64,000 nt of DNA from Ruminiclostridium sp. (GCA_017465545.1 JAFTVY010000029.1:1-64000), one strand, 5' to 3'. Positions 24,698-33,553 are shown, numbered from the stretch's first letter. Program-made: numbers and translations. Notes: generated by a model from the letters alone, not told the origin.

Positions 24698-25960
24698 TTA
24701 TTTCTTTATGGTATATTTTGTACGGGGAGCGGTTCTTCTTTTGAGTGTCTTGTAACGTTTCTTCGTTTTACGTTTTTTGCCTTTCTTTTTCTCGGATACC
24801 TTGATAGCCTCATCATATACGGCAAGAAGGTCAGTTGCAAGACGTATAGCACCTGAAGTCTTGATGGATTCACGTGTCTGTTCTCCGAATTTCTTCAGCT
24901 CATCCTTTGGCATATCACGAAGCTTTTTAAGAAGCACGTACATATCGTCGGCATTTGTGAAGTTATAGCCGTTCAGTCCGTCAACTACCTGTCCCTCGTT
25001 CAAATCATCCTTGAGACTGAGTACGGGAAGATGCATTGCCATACCTTCAAGCATTGATATTGAACAGGTGTCGGAAAGGGAAGCAGTAATGTATGCGTCG
25101 CAGGCGGCGTAATATTCAATCAGATCTACGTGTTCGACTCTGCCTGCAAATTTTACCATATCGGATATTCCGAGCTGCATTGCTTCGTCGCAGTGCTGAT
25201 CGTGTAAAGGTCCTTCACCGAGAATATATAGCTTTAGTTTATCTTCAGCCTTTACGTTTTTTGCCCAGTATTCAAGAAGAAGCGTTACGTTCTTTTCTTT
25301 TCCAAGGCGTCCGCAGAAGCAGAATACCGTATCGTCGTCGTTAAAGCCTGCGTTTTTTCTGATTTCTGCGGCTTTTGCTTTGTCAGCTCTTTCAGGAGTA
25401 AAGGTGTCAAGCTCAACGGAGTTCGGGATAACGTGTATCTTTTTCTTTACGCCGCAGGCTTTGAAATATTCTGAAACCTTAGCTGACGGACCTGTTATTG
25501 CGGCGGCTATTGCACCTAACATTTTTGCGTAAATATGTGTTACAGACGTAACCATTTTACCCATAGCTTTATTTTTTGCAACGTAGTATACATAATCGTC
25601 GTACATAGTGTGCAAGGTATATACAAGCGGTTTATTAAGATTGCGGGCTATGAGCACGCCTGAAATACCAATACCGAATTCATTATGAATGTGAATTATA
25701 TCAGGATTGAAATTTTTTATCTTATCCAGTCTCTCTATACTTATAGGTGGTGCTACGTCATAGTTGTATATTTTTTTCAGCTTAACGGCAGGACAGTACA
25801 TTACGTCGTCTGCTATTACGTGATTATTTACTCTTGAATCTGCTGTAACTACCATTACGGTATGTCCCAGCGCTTCGAGTCCTTCCTTCAGGGTTTTTAC
25901 GTGGGTAACTACACCGTTTATAGAAGGGAGATATGCTTCTGTGAATAATGCTACTCTCAT
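24698..25960 (-). CDS. GT4-family glycosyltransferase (diacylglycerol glucosyltransferase-like)
   Basis: A 420-residue GT-B glycosyltransferase. The N-terminal acceptor domain begins RVALFTEAYLPSINGVVTHV, typical of enzymes that glycosylate diacylglycerol or phosphatidylinositol-type lipids. The donor domain has GRLGKEKN, ILGEGP and the E-x7-E type motif around SISMLEGMAMHLPVL. The last 25 residues are very rich in Lys and Arg (KKGKKRKTKKRYKTLKRR), likely a membrane-surface tail. It is monocistronic. The acceptor is probably a membrane lipid, but the sugar is not determinable. Confidence 0.82.
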   Translation of the reverse strand: MRVALFTEAYLPSINGVVTHVKTLKEGLEALGHTVMVVTADSRVNNHVIADDVMYCPAVKLKKIYNYDVAPPISIERLDKIKNFNPDIIHIHNEFGIGISGVLIARNLNKPLVYTLHTMYDDYVYYVAKNKAMGKMVTSVTHIYAKMLGAIAAAITGPSAKVSEYFKACGVKKKIHVIPNSVELDTFTPERADKAKAAEIRKNAGFNDDDTVFCFCGRLGKEKNVTLLLEYWAKNVKAEDKLKLYILGEGPLHDQHCDEAMQLGISDMVKFAGRVEHVDLIEYYAACDAYITASLSDTCSISMLEGMAMHLPVLSLKDDLNEGQVVDGLNGYNFTNADDMYVLLKKLRDMPKDELKKFGEQTRESIKTSGAIRLATDLLAVYDEAIKVSEKKKGKKRKTKKRYKTLKRRTAPRTKYTIKK

Positions 25961-25988
25961 TTGATTGTCCTTTCAGAAAATGAGGTGA

Positions 25989-26002
25989 TGGCAATATTGC
26001 CA
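25989..26002. promoter_or_regulatory. 14-bp palindrome in the glycosyltransferase leader
   Basis: TGGCAATATTGCCA, a perfect palindrome between the promoter and the start of the GT4 gene. The position suits an operator; no regulator is known. Confidence 0.4.
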
Positions 26003-26014
26003 ATGTATATTTCT

Positions 26015-26043
26015 ATTTTACACTATTTCATATAAAATAGCAA
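26015..26043 (-). promoter_or_regulatory. Sigma-A promoter of the GT4 gene
   Basis: On the minus strand TTGCTA (26038-26043), 17 bases, then TAAAAT (26015-26020). Confidence 0.6.
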
Positions 26044-26087
26044 GCGAATTATGTAAAAAATATATTTTAAAATTTACTAAAAAGGGG

Positions 26088-26116
26088 TTGACAAACATCA
26101 AGTAATAGTGTATAAT
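26088..26116 (+). promoter_or_regulatory. Consensus promoter of the tRNA-Leu/tRNA-Ser unit
   Basis: TTGACA (26088-26093), a 17-base spacer and TATAAT (26111-26116), a perfect sigma-A consensus 30 bases before tRNA-Leu. Confidence 0.92.
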
Positions 26117-26145
26117 ATATCAAGGTTAATTCGTACAAACAATAT

Positions 26146-26232
26146 GCCGCTGTGGTGGAATAGGCAGACACAAGGGACTTAAAATCCCTCGGTAGCAATA
26201 CCGTATCGGTTCAAGTCCGATCAGCGGCACCA
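26146..26232 (+). tRNA. tRNA-Leu (anticodon UAA)
   Basis: An 87-nt class II tRNA. GCCGCTG pairs with CAGCGGC, followed by A and encoded CCA. The anticodon stem GGGA(C)/TCCC encloses CTTAAAA, giving TAA for Leu UUA. A variable arm CGGTAGCAATACCG and a T arm CGGTTCAAGTCCG follow. Confidence 0.96.
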
Positions 26233-26260
26233 TTAAATTTTATAATTTCAAGTTTACCAC

Positions 26261-26350
26261 GCAGAAATACCCAAGTGGTGAAGGGGCTCCCCTGCTAAGG
26301 GAGTAGGTCGGGAAACCGGCGCGAGGGTTCAAATCCCTCTTTCTGCGCCA
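26261..26350 (+). tRNA. tRNA-Ser (anticodon GCU)
   Basis: A 90-nt class II tRNA. GCAGAAA pairs with TTTCTGC, followed by G and encoded CCA. The anticodon stem CTCCC/GGGAG encloses CTGCTAA, giving GCT for Ser AGC. The long variable arm (GGTCGGGAAACCGGCGC region) is typical. It is co-transcribed with tRNA-Leu 28 bases upstream. Confidence 0.96.
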
Positions 26351-26385
26351 AAATCGTAGCCTGATGGCTACGATTTATTTTTTTA
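26351..26385 (+). terminator. Terminator of the tRNA operon
   Basis: AAATCGTAGCC-TGAT-GGCTACGATTT followed by ATTTTTTT, an 11-bp stem directly after tRNA-Ser. Confidence 0.92.
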
Positions 26386-26392
26386 CTACCAG

Positions 26393-26421
26393 TTGACAAT
26401 TTTGCTCTTTTGTGTTATAAT
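26393..26421 (+). promoter_or_regulatory. Promoter of the pheST leader
   Basis: TTGACA (26393-26398), 17 bases, TATAAT (26416-26421), a perfect consensus just after the tRNA terminator. Confidence 0.92.
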
Positions 26422-26429
26422 CATTTTAA

Positions 26430-26711
26430 TATTGATATATAAACGATATATAAACGGCTACGATCAGGAATGGCATTGCCATACAGTAAGAATGCTGATT
26501 AAATGAATCAAAGAGAGCGGGGAAGGGTGAGAACCCCGTATTCAGCGGTATTCCGAAATTCGACCTGTGAGCCTTCTGTGAAAAGCAGAATGTAATCGCT
26601 GCATTAAAGCGAAGCTGATTTTTCGGCACTAAGTGGCAGTTTTACTGCAATTTGAGTGGTACCACGGATATTATTCCGCCTCATTGTTTTACAATGGGGC
26701 GTTTTATTTTT
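26430..26711 (+). promoter_or_regulatory. T-box riboswitch controlling pheST (tRNA-Phe)
   Basis: A leader of about 280 bases precedes pheS. The T-box core TGGTACCACG (26657-26666) is clear, and it is followed by the terminator stem CGCCTCATTGT / ACAATGGGGCG (26677-26701) with TTTTATTTT. In Stem I, CAGTAAGAATG gives an AGTA...GAA S-turn and its partner strand contains GAAATTCGACC, so TTC at about 26559-26561 is the likely phenylalanine specifier. Uncharged tRNA-Phe would stabilise the antiterminator and allow pheST expression. Confidence 0.9.
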
Positions 26712-26726
26712 AAGGAGGATAAAAAT

Positions 26727-27779
26727 ATGGATGAACAGATTGTTCAGCTGAGAGCACAGTTTGAAGAAAAGCTGGCTGCCGTTACAGCGGTAGCAGAGCT
26801 TGAAGAAATTCGTGTAGGATTTTTAGGTAAAAACGGCTCAGTTACAGGACTTATGAAGGAAATGGGTAAGCTTTCTCCTGAAGAAAAGAAAGCTTTTGGT
26901 CAGAAGGTAAACGAGCTTAAAAATTTCTGCACAGAAAAGATTTCTGAAAAGCAGTCCGAGCTTGCAAGACTCGAAATGGAAAGAGAAATAAACTCTATGC
27001 CTGAGTTTGACGTGGCTATGCCTGCCGAGACGAAGAGAGGCTCATATCACCCTATCACCCTCGTACAGAGAAAGTGCGAGAATATTTTCCGTTCAATGGG
27101 CTTTGCCGTAGAGGATTACAGCGAGGTCGTAACTGACTACGAGTGCTTTGAAGCTCTTAATATTCCTAAATTCCACCCTGCAAGAGATATGCAGGATACC
27201 TACTATCTTGAAAACGGACAGCTTTTAAAATCCCATACCTCTGCGGCTCAGAATGCTATTTATAAAAAGTACAGAGACGCTCTTATAAACGAGGGTAAGC
27301 CCATCCGAGCAATCTTCCCCGGCAGATGCTTCAGAAACGAATCCACAGACGCCTGCCACGAAAATACCTTCTTCCAGATGGAAGGCGTAATGGTTGATAA
27401 AAATATTTCTATTTCAAACCTCATCTTCTTTATGAAGACTATGCTTTCCGAGGTCTTTGAAAAGGATATCAAGGTAAGACTCCGTCCAGGCTTCTTCCCC
27501 TTCGTGGAACCCGGCTTTGAGCTTGATATAAGCTGTCTTATCTGCGGCGGAGACGGTTGTCCTTCCTGTAAGCACAGCGGTTGGCTGGAGCTTTGCCCCT
27601 GCGGTATGATTCACCCCAACGTTCTTATTGAGGGCGGTATCGATCCTGAGGAATACACAGGCTTTGCTTTTGGTCTTGGTCTTACAAGACTTGCTATGAT
27701 GAAGTACGGTATCAAGGATATACGTGATTTAAACGGTGCGGATCTTGTTAATCTCGATCAGTTCACAGATGATAAGTAA
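26727..27779 (+). CDS. pheS: Phenylalanyl-tRNA synthetase alpha subunit
   Basis: A 350-residue catalytic subunit of the heterotetrameric PheRS. An N-terminal coiled coil (about 1-85) is followed by the class II core, with FPGRCFRNESTDACHENTF as motif 2 and GFAFGLGLTRLAMMKYG as motif 3. Near residue 270 it carries a Cys-rich insert (SCLICGGDGCPSCKHSGW then CPCGMIHPNVL) with two CxxC pairs, possibly a zinc site; related inserts occur in other bacterial PheS. The start is ATG 26727 after AAGGAGG; an earlier in-frame start would lie inside the T-box terminator. Expression is controlled by the T-box leader. Confidence 0.96.
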   Translation: MDEQIVQLRAQFEEKLAAVTAVAELEEIRVGFLGKNGSVTGLMKEMGKLSPEEKKAFGQKVNELKNFCTEKISEKQSELARLEMEREINSMPEFDVAMPAETKRGSYHPITLVQRKCENIFRSMGFAVEDYSEVVTDYECFEALNIPKFHPARDMQDTYYLENGQLLKSHTSAAQNAIYKKYRDALINEGKPIRAIFPGRCFRNESTDACHENTFFQMEGVMVDKNISISNLIFFMKTMLSEVFEKDIKVRLRPGFFPFVEPGFELDISCLICGGDGCPSCKHSGWLELCPCGMIHPNVLIEGGIDPEEYTGFAFGLGLTRLAMMKYGIKDIRDLNGADLVNLDQFTDDK

Positions 27780-27793
27780 GGAGGTCATTTAAT

Positions 27794-30154
27794 ATGCTTA
27801 TTTCAATAAATTGGATTAAAGACTTCGTTGATCTTAATGGAATTGATATAGACGAGCTTATCCACAAATTCTCTCTTTCTACTGCAGAAGTAGAAAACGA
27901 AATATTCTACAAGGGTAGTGATATCAGCGGTATTGTTGTAGCTGAAATCAAATCAGTTGAAGAGCATCCCACTTCAAAGAAGCTCCATCTTTTAAAGGTG
28001 GATATCGGAGCAGGCGAGCTTGTTGACGTTGTCTGTGGCGCTCCCAACGTAAGAGTTGGTATGAAGACTGCTTTTGCAAAGCTTGGCGCAAAGATCGGTG
28101 AAATTGAAATTGCTCCCAGAGAGCTTGCCGGCTTTACTTCCTGCGGTATGTGCTGTTCTGAAAAAGAAATCGGTATCAGCGATGATAATTCAGGCATTAT
28201 GGATATTACCGATGACGTAGCCGTTGGTACGGACTTAAAGGAAATCTACGAAATCGACGACGTTATCTTTGAGGTTGACAACAAGTCTCTTACAAACCGC
28301 CCTGACTTATGGGGACACTACGGTATTGCAAGAGAAATCGCAACTCTTGCCGGCAGACCTTTAAAGCCTGTTGATGGTGTTGATTTATCCGCTTATGATA
28401 ACCTTCCCAAGATTGATATAAAGATTGAAGATACCCTTTGTAAGAGATATTCAGGTATCAGATTTGAGAATATCACAAGAAAAGTAAGCCCCGTGAATAT
28501 GCGCATCCGTCTTTTCTACTGCGGTATGAGAGCGATAAACTACCTTGCTGACCTTACGAACTATCTTATGCTTGAAATGGGACAGCCTATGCATGCCTTC
28601 GATTCAAGAAAGGTAGAAAATATCAGAGTAAAGCGCTTTGAAAAGTCCTTCCAGTTCAAGACACTGGACGACGTTACAAGAGATATTGACGAAAACACAC
28701 TTATGATATGCAACGGTGATACGCCTGTAGCTATCGCAGGTATAATGGGTGGCCTTGATTCTGAAATAGTTGATGATACAACCTCATTAACTCTCGAATC
28801 CGCTAACTTTGACGCAGTTTCTATCAGGAAGTCATCCTCTCGTCTCGGTCATAGAACAGACGCTTCTATGAGATACGAAAAGAGCCTTGATCCCGAAATG
28901 ACAACTGTAGCAATCTCACGCTTTGTAAAGCTCCTTTCACAGTATGACGAAGGCGTAAAGGTTACCTCCTCTTTAACCGATGAATATGCAGTAAAGTTCG
29001 ATAAGGTAACTCTTTCATTTGATAAGAAGTTCGTTGACAGATACACAGGTATCGAAATTTCCAACGATACAATCGTTGCAACCTTAACAGCTCTTGGCTT
29101 TGGTGTAACTCTTGACGGCGATAACTTCACAGTAGAGGTTCCCAGCTGGAGAGCAACAAAGGACGTTACTCTGAAGGCTGATATTATCGAGGAAATCACA
29201 AGAATCTACGGTTATGACAACTTCGACGTAAATACAGTTGCAACTCCTCTTTATCCTGTACGTATGTTCGCAGAAAAGAGCGTTGAGGAACAGATGAAGG
29301 ATATACTCGTAAAGCGTTTCTCACTCCACGAGGTACATTCTTATATCTGGGCATATGCTGATGAATATAAGAAGCTCGGCATTGAAGTAGAAGAAAATAT
29401 AAAGCTTTGCGGTGCGGCTAACCCCAATATAGAAACTATCCGCCGCTCACTTATTCCTAACCAGCTTTGCCAGCTCAAGATAAATACTTCTTATGCACCT
29501 CAGTTCGGTATATTTGAAATTGCACACGTAATTGACGGCGTTGATGAAAATAATCTCTGCCGTGAAAGAAAGAAGCTTGGTATCACGCTCTTCTCCAAGA
29601 CAGAAAGCCTTGAAACTCTTTATTTCAGAATGACAAATATGCTTGCTGTTATGATAGATGATATCAAACACAAGGCTATTTCCTATAATGCTGTTGCGTC
29701 TGATCATGGCTACGTTCATCCCAAGAACTATAACGAGATAATCTGCGATGGTAAGGTTATATGTAAGATTGGTCTGCTTTATCCTACCGTACAGAAGAAG
29801 ATAGACAAGAAGGGCAACGTTGTATTTGCAGAGCTTGATATCGATGCAATCGTAAATATTGAAAATGCAGGCATCAAGTATGCAGAAACCTCCAAGTTCC
29901 CCTCAATCGAGGTTGACCTTACCTTCTTAAGCGATAAGTACGCTCCTATAAAGAATGCTATCGAGGAAGTAAATTCCGAGCTTATAAAGAACGTCAGCGT
30001 TGCGGATATTTATAATGATGAAGCAGGAAAGGCCATTACGATCCGTATCAGCTTTGTACACGCTGAAAGAACTCTTACCAAGGATGAGGTAATGGAAATT
30101 GCCGATAAGATAATTGCTATCCTTAAAAACCAGGGTATAGCACTCAAAGGCTGA
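27794..30154 (+). CDS. pheT: Phenylalanyl-tRNA synthetase beta subunit
   Basis: A 786-residue subunit of normal length. In order it has an EMAP-like tRNA-binding domain (about 40-150, VEEHPTSKKLHLLKVDIG), the B3/B4 editing domain (about 200-370), the B5 domain, a catalytically inactive class II-like core and the C-terminal FDX-ACB anticodon-binding domain (about 690-786, ending in RTLTKDEVMEIADKI). It starts 14 bases after pheS behind an AAGGAGG site. Confidence 0.96.
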   Translation: MLISINWIKDFVDLNGIDIDELIHKFSLSTAEVENEIFYKGSDISGIVVAEIKSVEEHPTSKKLHLLKVDIGAGELVDVVCGAPNVRVGMKTAFAKLGAKIGEIEIAPRELAGFTSCGMCCSEKEIGISDDNSGIMDITDDVAVGTDLKEIYEIDDVIFEVDNKSLTNRPDLWGHYGIAREIATLAGRPLKPVDGVDLSAYDNLPKIDIKIEDTLCKRYSGIRFENITRKVSPVNMRIRLFYCGMRAINYLADLTNYLMLEMGQPMHAFDSRKVENIRVKRFEKSFQFKTLDDVTRDIDENTLMICNGDTPVAIAGIMGGLDSEIVDDTTSLTLESANFDAVSIRKSSSRLGHRTDASMRYEKSLDPEMTTVAISRFVKLLSQYDEGVKVTSSLTDEYAVKFDKVTLSFDKKFVDRYTGIEISNDTIVATLTALGFGVTLDGDNFTVEVPSWRATKDVTLKADIIEEITRIYGYDNFDVNTVATPLYPVRMFAEKSVEEQMKDILVKRFSLHEVHSYIWAYADEYKKLGIEVEENIKLCGAANPNIETIRRSLIPNQLCQLKINTSYAPQFGIFEIAHVIDGVDENNLCRERKKLGITLFSKTESLETLYFRMTNMLAVMIDDIKHKAISYNAVASDHGYVHPKNYNEIICDGKVICKIGLLYPTVQKKIDKKGNVVFAELDIDAIVNIENAGIKYAETSKFPSIEVDLTFLSDKYAPIKNAIEEVNSELIKNVSVADIYNDEAGKAITIRISFVHAERTLTKDEVMEIADKIIAILKNQGIALKG

Positions 30155-30194
30155 TAATCGGTAAGGAAAATCACTTTTTGTGTTTTTTGGCACA

Positions 30195-30236
30195 GACAAT
30201 TAATCCCGCTGTTTGACAATGGCGGGATTAATTGTC
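30195..30236. other. Long stem-loop after pheT
   Basis: GACAATTAATCCCGC / GCGGGATTAATTGTC is a perfect 15-bp stem with a 12-base loop, 40 bases after pheT. No T run follows on either strand, so it is not a standard intrinsic terminator. It may be a 3'-end stabiliser or a repeat-element hairpin. Confidence 0.6.
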
Positions 30237-30370
30237 TCCTGTACTGCCTGATTCAAAACTTGCTTTGTTTCAGGAACGAAAAAATTTTAAAATTTTTTTA
30301 AATAATTACCAACCTTTTTAAAAATCTCCCCACTATATTGTTGAGAACGTTCTTCAGGAGAGAAAAAGCA

Positions 30371-31966
30371 ATGAACAAAAAAGACGCTGATATGATAATA
30401 TCCTCATATGTGAAAAAGCTTTTTGGTTTTGCTATGTCAAAGCTTTCAAAAATTGACGAAGCGGAGGAGCTTGCGGCAGAAATAACCCTGCAGGTTTACG
30501 AGTCGCTTCTTAAACAGGATAATATCGCAAATACCGACGGGTACGTATATCGTATTGCCAGAAACGTATACGCAAGATATATCGATGGCAGAAAAAAGGC
30601 AACCGTTGTTGATGGTATTGATCTAATACCTGATACTAACGACTTTACACTTGAGCTTATTAACAGCGAAAGCTACGGTATACTCAGAAGAGAGATTACG
30701 TTTCTTTCAAAAACACAGCGTGAAGTAATAATTCAGCACTATTTCCACGATAAAAAAGTAAAGGAAATTGCGTTGATGCTTTCTCTCAGCGAAAATACGG
30801 TAAAATGGCATTTAGCCTGCTCACGAAAGGAGTTAAAATCAGGTATGGAAAGAACAAGAACAACAGGAACCTTAGGCACAGAGCCTATCCGATTCAACAG
30901 TATGGGACACGGAGGTACACCCGGTACAATGGGTGATACGGCAAATTTCCTTGCAAAGGTAATAACACAGAATATAGCTTATGCGGCATATCATCAGCCG
31001 AGAACGATAAACGAGATCGCAGAGGAGCTTGGTATAAATCCTATATTCGTAGAGGATGAAGTAGCAGTTCTTGAAGAATATGGCTTTATGGATAAGCTTC
31101 AGAACGGCAAGTATCGTACTAATATCTGTATATTTGAATTTAACGAAACATACTATCGCATATATAAGGAATTAAATTTAAAATATACAAAGCTGTTTGC
31201 TGAAAAGTTTTTTGCACCTGCACTTGAAGGTATCACGGAAATTCCGAAGTGGCTTCACGTACCCGACAACGATATAAATCTGCTCAGATGGAGTATGGTT
31301 TGTTTTCTTTGCAACGAGCTTGCGGTTGCAGATATTTCAGCTGAGAAGTTTTCTGTAAAGCGTCCCGACGGTGGCGATTATATTGCTTTTGCAAGCGTGG
31401 ACGTAAAGCCTGACTGGGATATGAGCAATGAAGAAAATATATACTGGTCCTGCGGTGATATGAATCGTGACAGATGTAATGAAGAGGTATGGTGGAAAAG
31501 CTGGCAGTTTGACTGTCATTGGACTGCCAGACGTGGTAACTGGAGAGATAATCTTGCCGAAGATTACGATAAGATGTATTTCTGGCTGAACGGACAGCTT
31601 CCTGAAACGGCAATCAATGCCGAGAGCTATGTACGTTTACTTGATAAGGGTTATCTATTAAAACAGAATGGTGAATATGAGTGCAATCTTATCATCTGTG
31701 ACAGCGAAAAGAAGTGGCACGAATTTATACCAGCAGCGACAGAAGAAATAAAAAATCTTTCCCGTGAATATGCCGCCGAAGCGCTGAAAGCTGAGCTACA
31801 TGGACAGCCTGAGCATATGCACGAGCTTCTGACCTGCTTTGCTCAGAATATGGCCTGCAAGCTGCATACAAGAATTATGAAGCAGTTACTTGATATGGGT
31901 GTACTGAAAACGCCTACTGAAGAGCAGGCAAAGGGACTTTGCACCATTATGTATATAGGGGAGTAA
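30371..31966 (+). CDS. Sigma-70/ECF-like factor with large C-terminal extension
   Basis: A 531-residue protein. The first 160 residues look like an ECF-type sigma factor: region 2 (MIISSYVKKLFGFAMSKLSKIDEAEELAAEITLQVYE, around residues 8-45, then YVYRIARNVYARYID) and region 4 (FLSKTQREVIIQHYFHDKK, then IALMLSLSENTVKWHLACSR). A Gly/Thr-rich linker leads to a winged-helix-like segment (about 195-250: RTINEIAEELGI ... VEDEVAVLEEYGFM) and a C-terminal region of about 280 residues with many Trp and no known family. The start at 30371 follows an AGGAG site. The neighbourhood gives no target or anti-sigma factor. Confidence 0.7.
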   Translation: MNKKDADMIISSYVKKLFGFAMSKLSKIDEAEELAAEITLQVYESLLKQDNIANTDGYVYRIARNVYARYIDGRKKATVVDGIDLIPDTNDFTLELINSESYGILRREITFLSKTQREVIIQHYFHDKKVKEIALMLSLSENTVKWHLACSRKELKSGMERTRTTGTLGTEPIRFNSMGHGGTPGTMGDTANFLAKVITQNIAYAAYHQPRTINEIAEELGINPIFVEDEVAVLEEYGFMDKLQNGKYRTNICIFEFNETYYRIYKELNLKYTKLFAEKFFAPALEGITEIPKWLHVPDNDINLLRWSMVCFLCNELAVADISAEKFSVKRPDGGDYIAFASVDVKPDWDMSNEENIYWSCGDMNRDRCNEEVWWKSWQFDCHWTARRGNWRDNLAEDYDKMYFWLNGQLPETAINAESYVRLLDKGYLLKQNGEYECNLIICDSEKKWHEFIPAATEEIKNLSREYAAEALKAELHGQPEHMHELLTCFAQNMACKLHTRIMKQLLDMGVLKTPTEEQAKGLCTIMYIGE

Positions 31967-32026
31967 GGTTTAAATATACGGATAAAGTGTGAAACTGCAC
32001 TTTATAACTTATGACACATAAAAAGA

Positions 32027-32054
32027 AAACCGCCTGAGTTTCCTCGGGCGGTTT
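32027..32054. terminator. Hairpin upstream of the cytidine deaminase gene
   Basis: AAACCGCCTGAG-TTTC-CTCGGGCGGTTT, a 12-bp stem with one T-G pair. Only a weak T-rich tail follows, so termination of the upstream sigma gene is probable but not certain. A smaller TAAAGTG / CACTTTA hairpin lies just before it. Confidence 0.55.
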
Positions 32055-32077
32055 CAGAAGTTTGAAAGGACGAAATT

Positions 32078-32470
32078 ATGGATAAAATATGGACAGAAAT
32101 GTATAATGCTGCAAAGCAGGTTTTTAATGCACGCCGTATTTCAGAATACGTTACGGCTGGTGAAGTATCTGCGGCAATACTCGGTAAATCAGGCAGAATA
32201 TATACAGGAGTATGTATAGACACCTGCAGTACCCTTGGTATCTGTGCAGAAAGGAATGCTATCTTTAATATGATAACAAACGGCGAGCAGGAGATAGATA
32301 AGGTTATAGCTATACTTCCCGACGGCTCAAGCGGAGCGCCCTGCGGTGCCTGCAGAGAGCTTATGGTACAGCTTATGCCTGAAGGATATAAGGATATTGA
32401 AATAATGATGGATTATAAGACAGGCAGGACTATAACACTCGGCAAATTAACGCCTGAGTGGTGGATATGA
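32078..32470 (+). CDS. Cytidine deaminase family protein
   Basis: A 130-residue zinc-dependent deaminase. The metal site is C56-A57-E58 in CAERNA with C89 and C92 in PCGACRE, as in cytidine and blasticidin-S deaminases. Length fits the tetrameric Cdd family. The C terminus (LGKLTPEWW) differs from the usual Cdd ending, which leaves the blasticidin-S-deaminase-like group possible. It would recycle cytidine or deoxycytidine to uridine. It appears to be a single gene. Confidence 0.82.
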   Translation: MDKIWTEMYNAAKQVFNARRISEYVTAGEVSAAILGKSGRIYTGVCIDTCSTLGICAERNAIFNMITNGEQEIDKVIAILPDGSSGAPCGACRELMVQLMPEGYKDIEIMMDYKTGRTITLGKLTPEWWI

Positions 32471-32490
32471 AAAACTCGTAGAATTTCAAA

Positions 32491-32519
32491 TTGAAACGAG
32501 ACCGCCTTTATGATATACT
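32491..32519 (+). promoter_or_regulatory. Promoter of the MerR-like gene
   Basis: TTGAAA (32491-32496), 17 bases, TATACT (32514-32519). Confidence 0.75.
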
Positions 32520-32569
32520 TTAGTCAGGGATAAGCTTAGCCTTGAAATTTATTATAAAGGAGTCTTGTT

Positions 32570-33010
32570 ATGGAAAGTTTTTACACTATAAACGAAGTTG
32601 CCACAATGACCGGGCTTACAACACGAACTATCAGAAATTACTTGAAATCAGGTCTGATAAGCGGCGAAAAGGTTAATGGAGTATGGTCATTTTCTTCTGA
32701 GGATTTTTGTGCAATGCTTAATAATCCGGCGATAAAGCCAAGTATTCAGGCAAAAAATAATGCTGTTGTTTATGACTTTATAGCTGATGACAGGAAAAAG
32801 ACAAACAAAATTTGTACTATCATTGATCTGTTCGTTGAAGAAGATGAAGCTGAGGAAATATCACAGTTTTTCTGCGATACCATAAATTGCAATCCAAATG
32901 TCGGAGATTTGAGCTTTAAATTTAAGAAGCACGGAAAAAATATTCGTGTAATTTTAAGCGGTGCAGATGAGACCGTCCTGGAAATACTGAATGGATACTA
33001 TAATGGCTGA
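32570..33010 (+). CDS. MerR-like helix-turn-helix protein
   Basis: A 146-residue protein. The N terminus (about 4-48) is a MerR/HTH_17-type DNA-binding domain: TINEVATMTGLTTRTIRNYLKSG, split as TINEVATMTG and LTTRTIRNYLKSGLI. The C-terminal 85 residues are soluble, contain two cysteines and have no recognised effector domain. It has its own promoter and is closed by a terminator. Its regulon is unknown. Confidence 0.7.
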   Translation: MESFYTINEVATMTGLTTRTIRNYLKSGLISGEKVNGVWSFSSEDFCAMLNNPAIKPSIQAKNNAVVYDFIADDRKKTNKICTIIDLFVEEDEAEEISQFFCDTINCNPNVGDLSFKFKKHGKNIRVILSGADETVLEILNGYYNG

Positions 33011-33013
33011 TAT

Positions 33014-33044
33014 AAAGAGCGTGAACGAAAAGTTCACGCTCTTT
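33014..33044. terminator. Bidirectional terminator
   Basis: AAAGAGCGTGAAC-GAAAA-GTTCACGCTCTTT, a 13-bp stem between the plus-strand MerR-like gene and the minus-strand NUDIX gene. Confidence 0.85.
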
Positions 33045-33086
33045 ACTATTTTATATTAGGTTACTATTCAGTAAGACTGAATTTGC

Positions 33087-33521
33087 TTATTTCACTTGCA
33101 GACGTAAGGATAGCTGTTCCAATGCCCAATTCTGCATTTCAACAAACATATTGCCTTTCAGCTCTTTGTATTCTACCCAGCAGAGAATATGGTCTTTTTC
33201 GGTAGGTGCAGATACTTTATCAAGTAATTGACCCAAATAATAGGTTTGTATCGGATGAAAATATCCGATTGTCGGATGTATGGTATAGGTTTCAGCGGAA
33301 CATAATTTATTTTCAATATATGATAGATGTCCCGTTTCTTCAAGGCATTCTCTTTTAATGCAGTCGGAATGGCTTTCTCCATTTTCCAGTCCGCCGCCTA
33401 TAAAGAAATATCCTTTGGGTGTGCTGATTACTCCGATCTGATTATTGCGATAGGGAATAAGGTAAGCACCTTCTCGGTCTATGTATTCAGCACTCTCTTT
33501 AATTCCAAAAATTTTGTGCAT
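33087..33521 (-). CDS. NUDIX hydrolase
   Basis: A 144-residue pyrophosphohydrolase. The Nudix box GX5EX7REUXEEXGU is intact at about 43-65 (GGLENGES ... RECLEETGHL). Nothing else identifies the nucleotide substrate. It is downstream of the grpB-like gene on the same strand with a 32-base gap. Confidence 0.85.
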   Translation of the reverse strand: MHKIFGIKESAEYIDREGAYLIPYRNNQIGVISTPKGYFFIGGGLENGESHSDCIKRECLEETGHLSYIENKLCSAETYTIHPTIGYFHPIQTYYLGQLLDKVSAPTEKDHILCWVEYKELKGNMFVEMQNWALEQLSLRLQVK

Positions 33522-33553
33522 TTTACTTTTACTTTTCCTTTGAAATTTGTTTA

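Noticed and set aside
26652..26726. A longer pheS start
   Set aside because: It would begin inside the T-box and its terminator, while ATG 26727 follows AAGGAGG.
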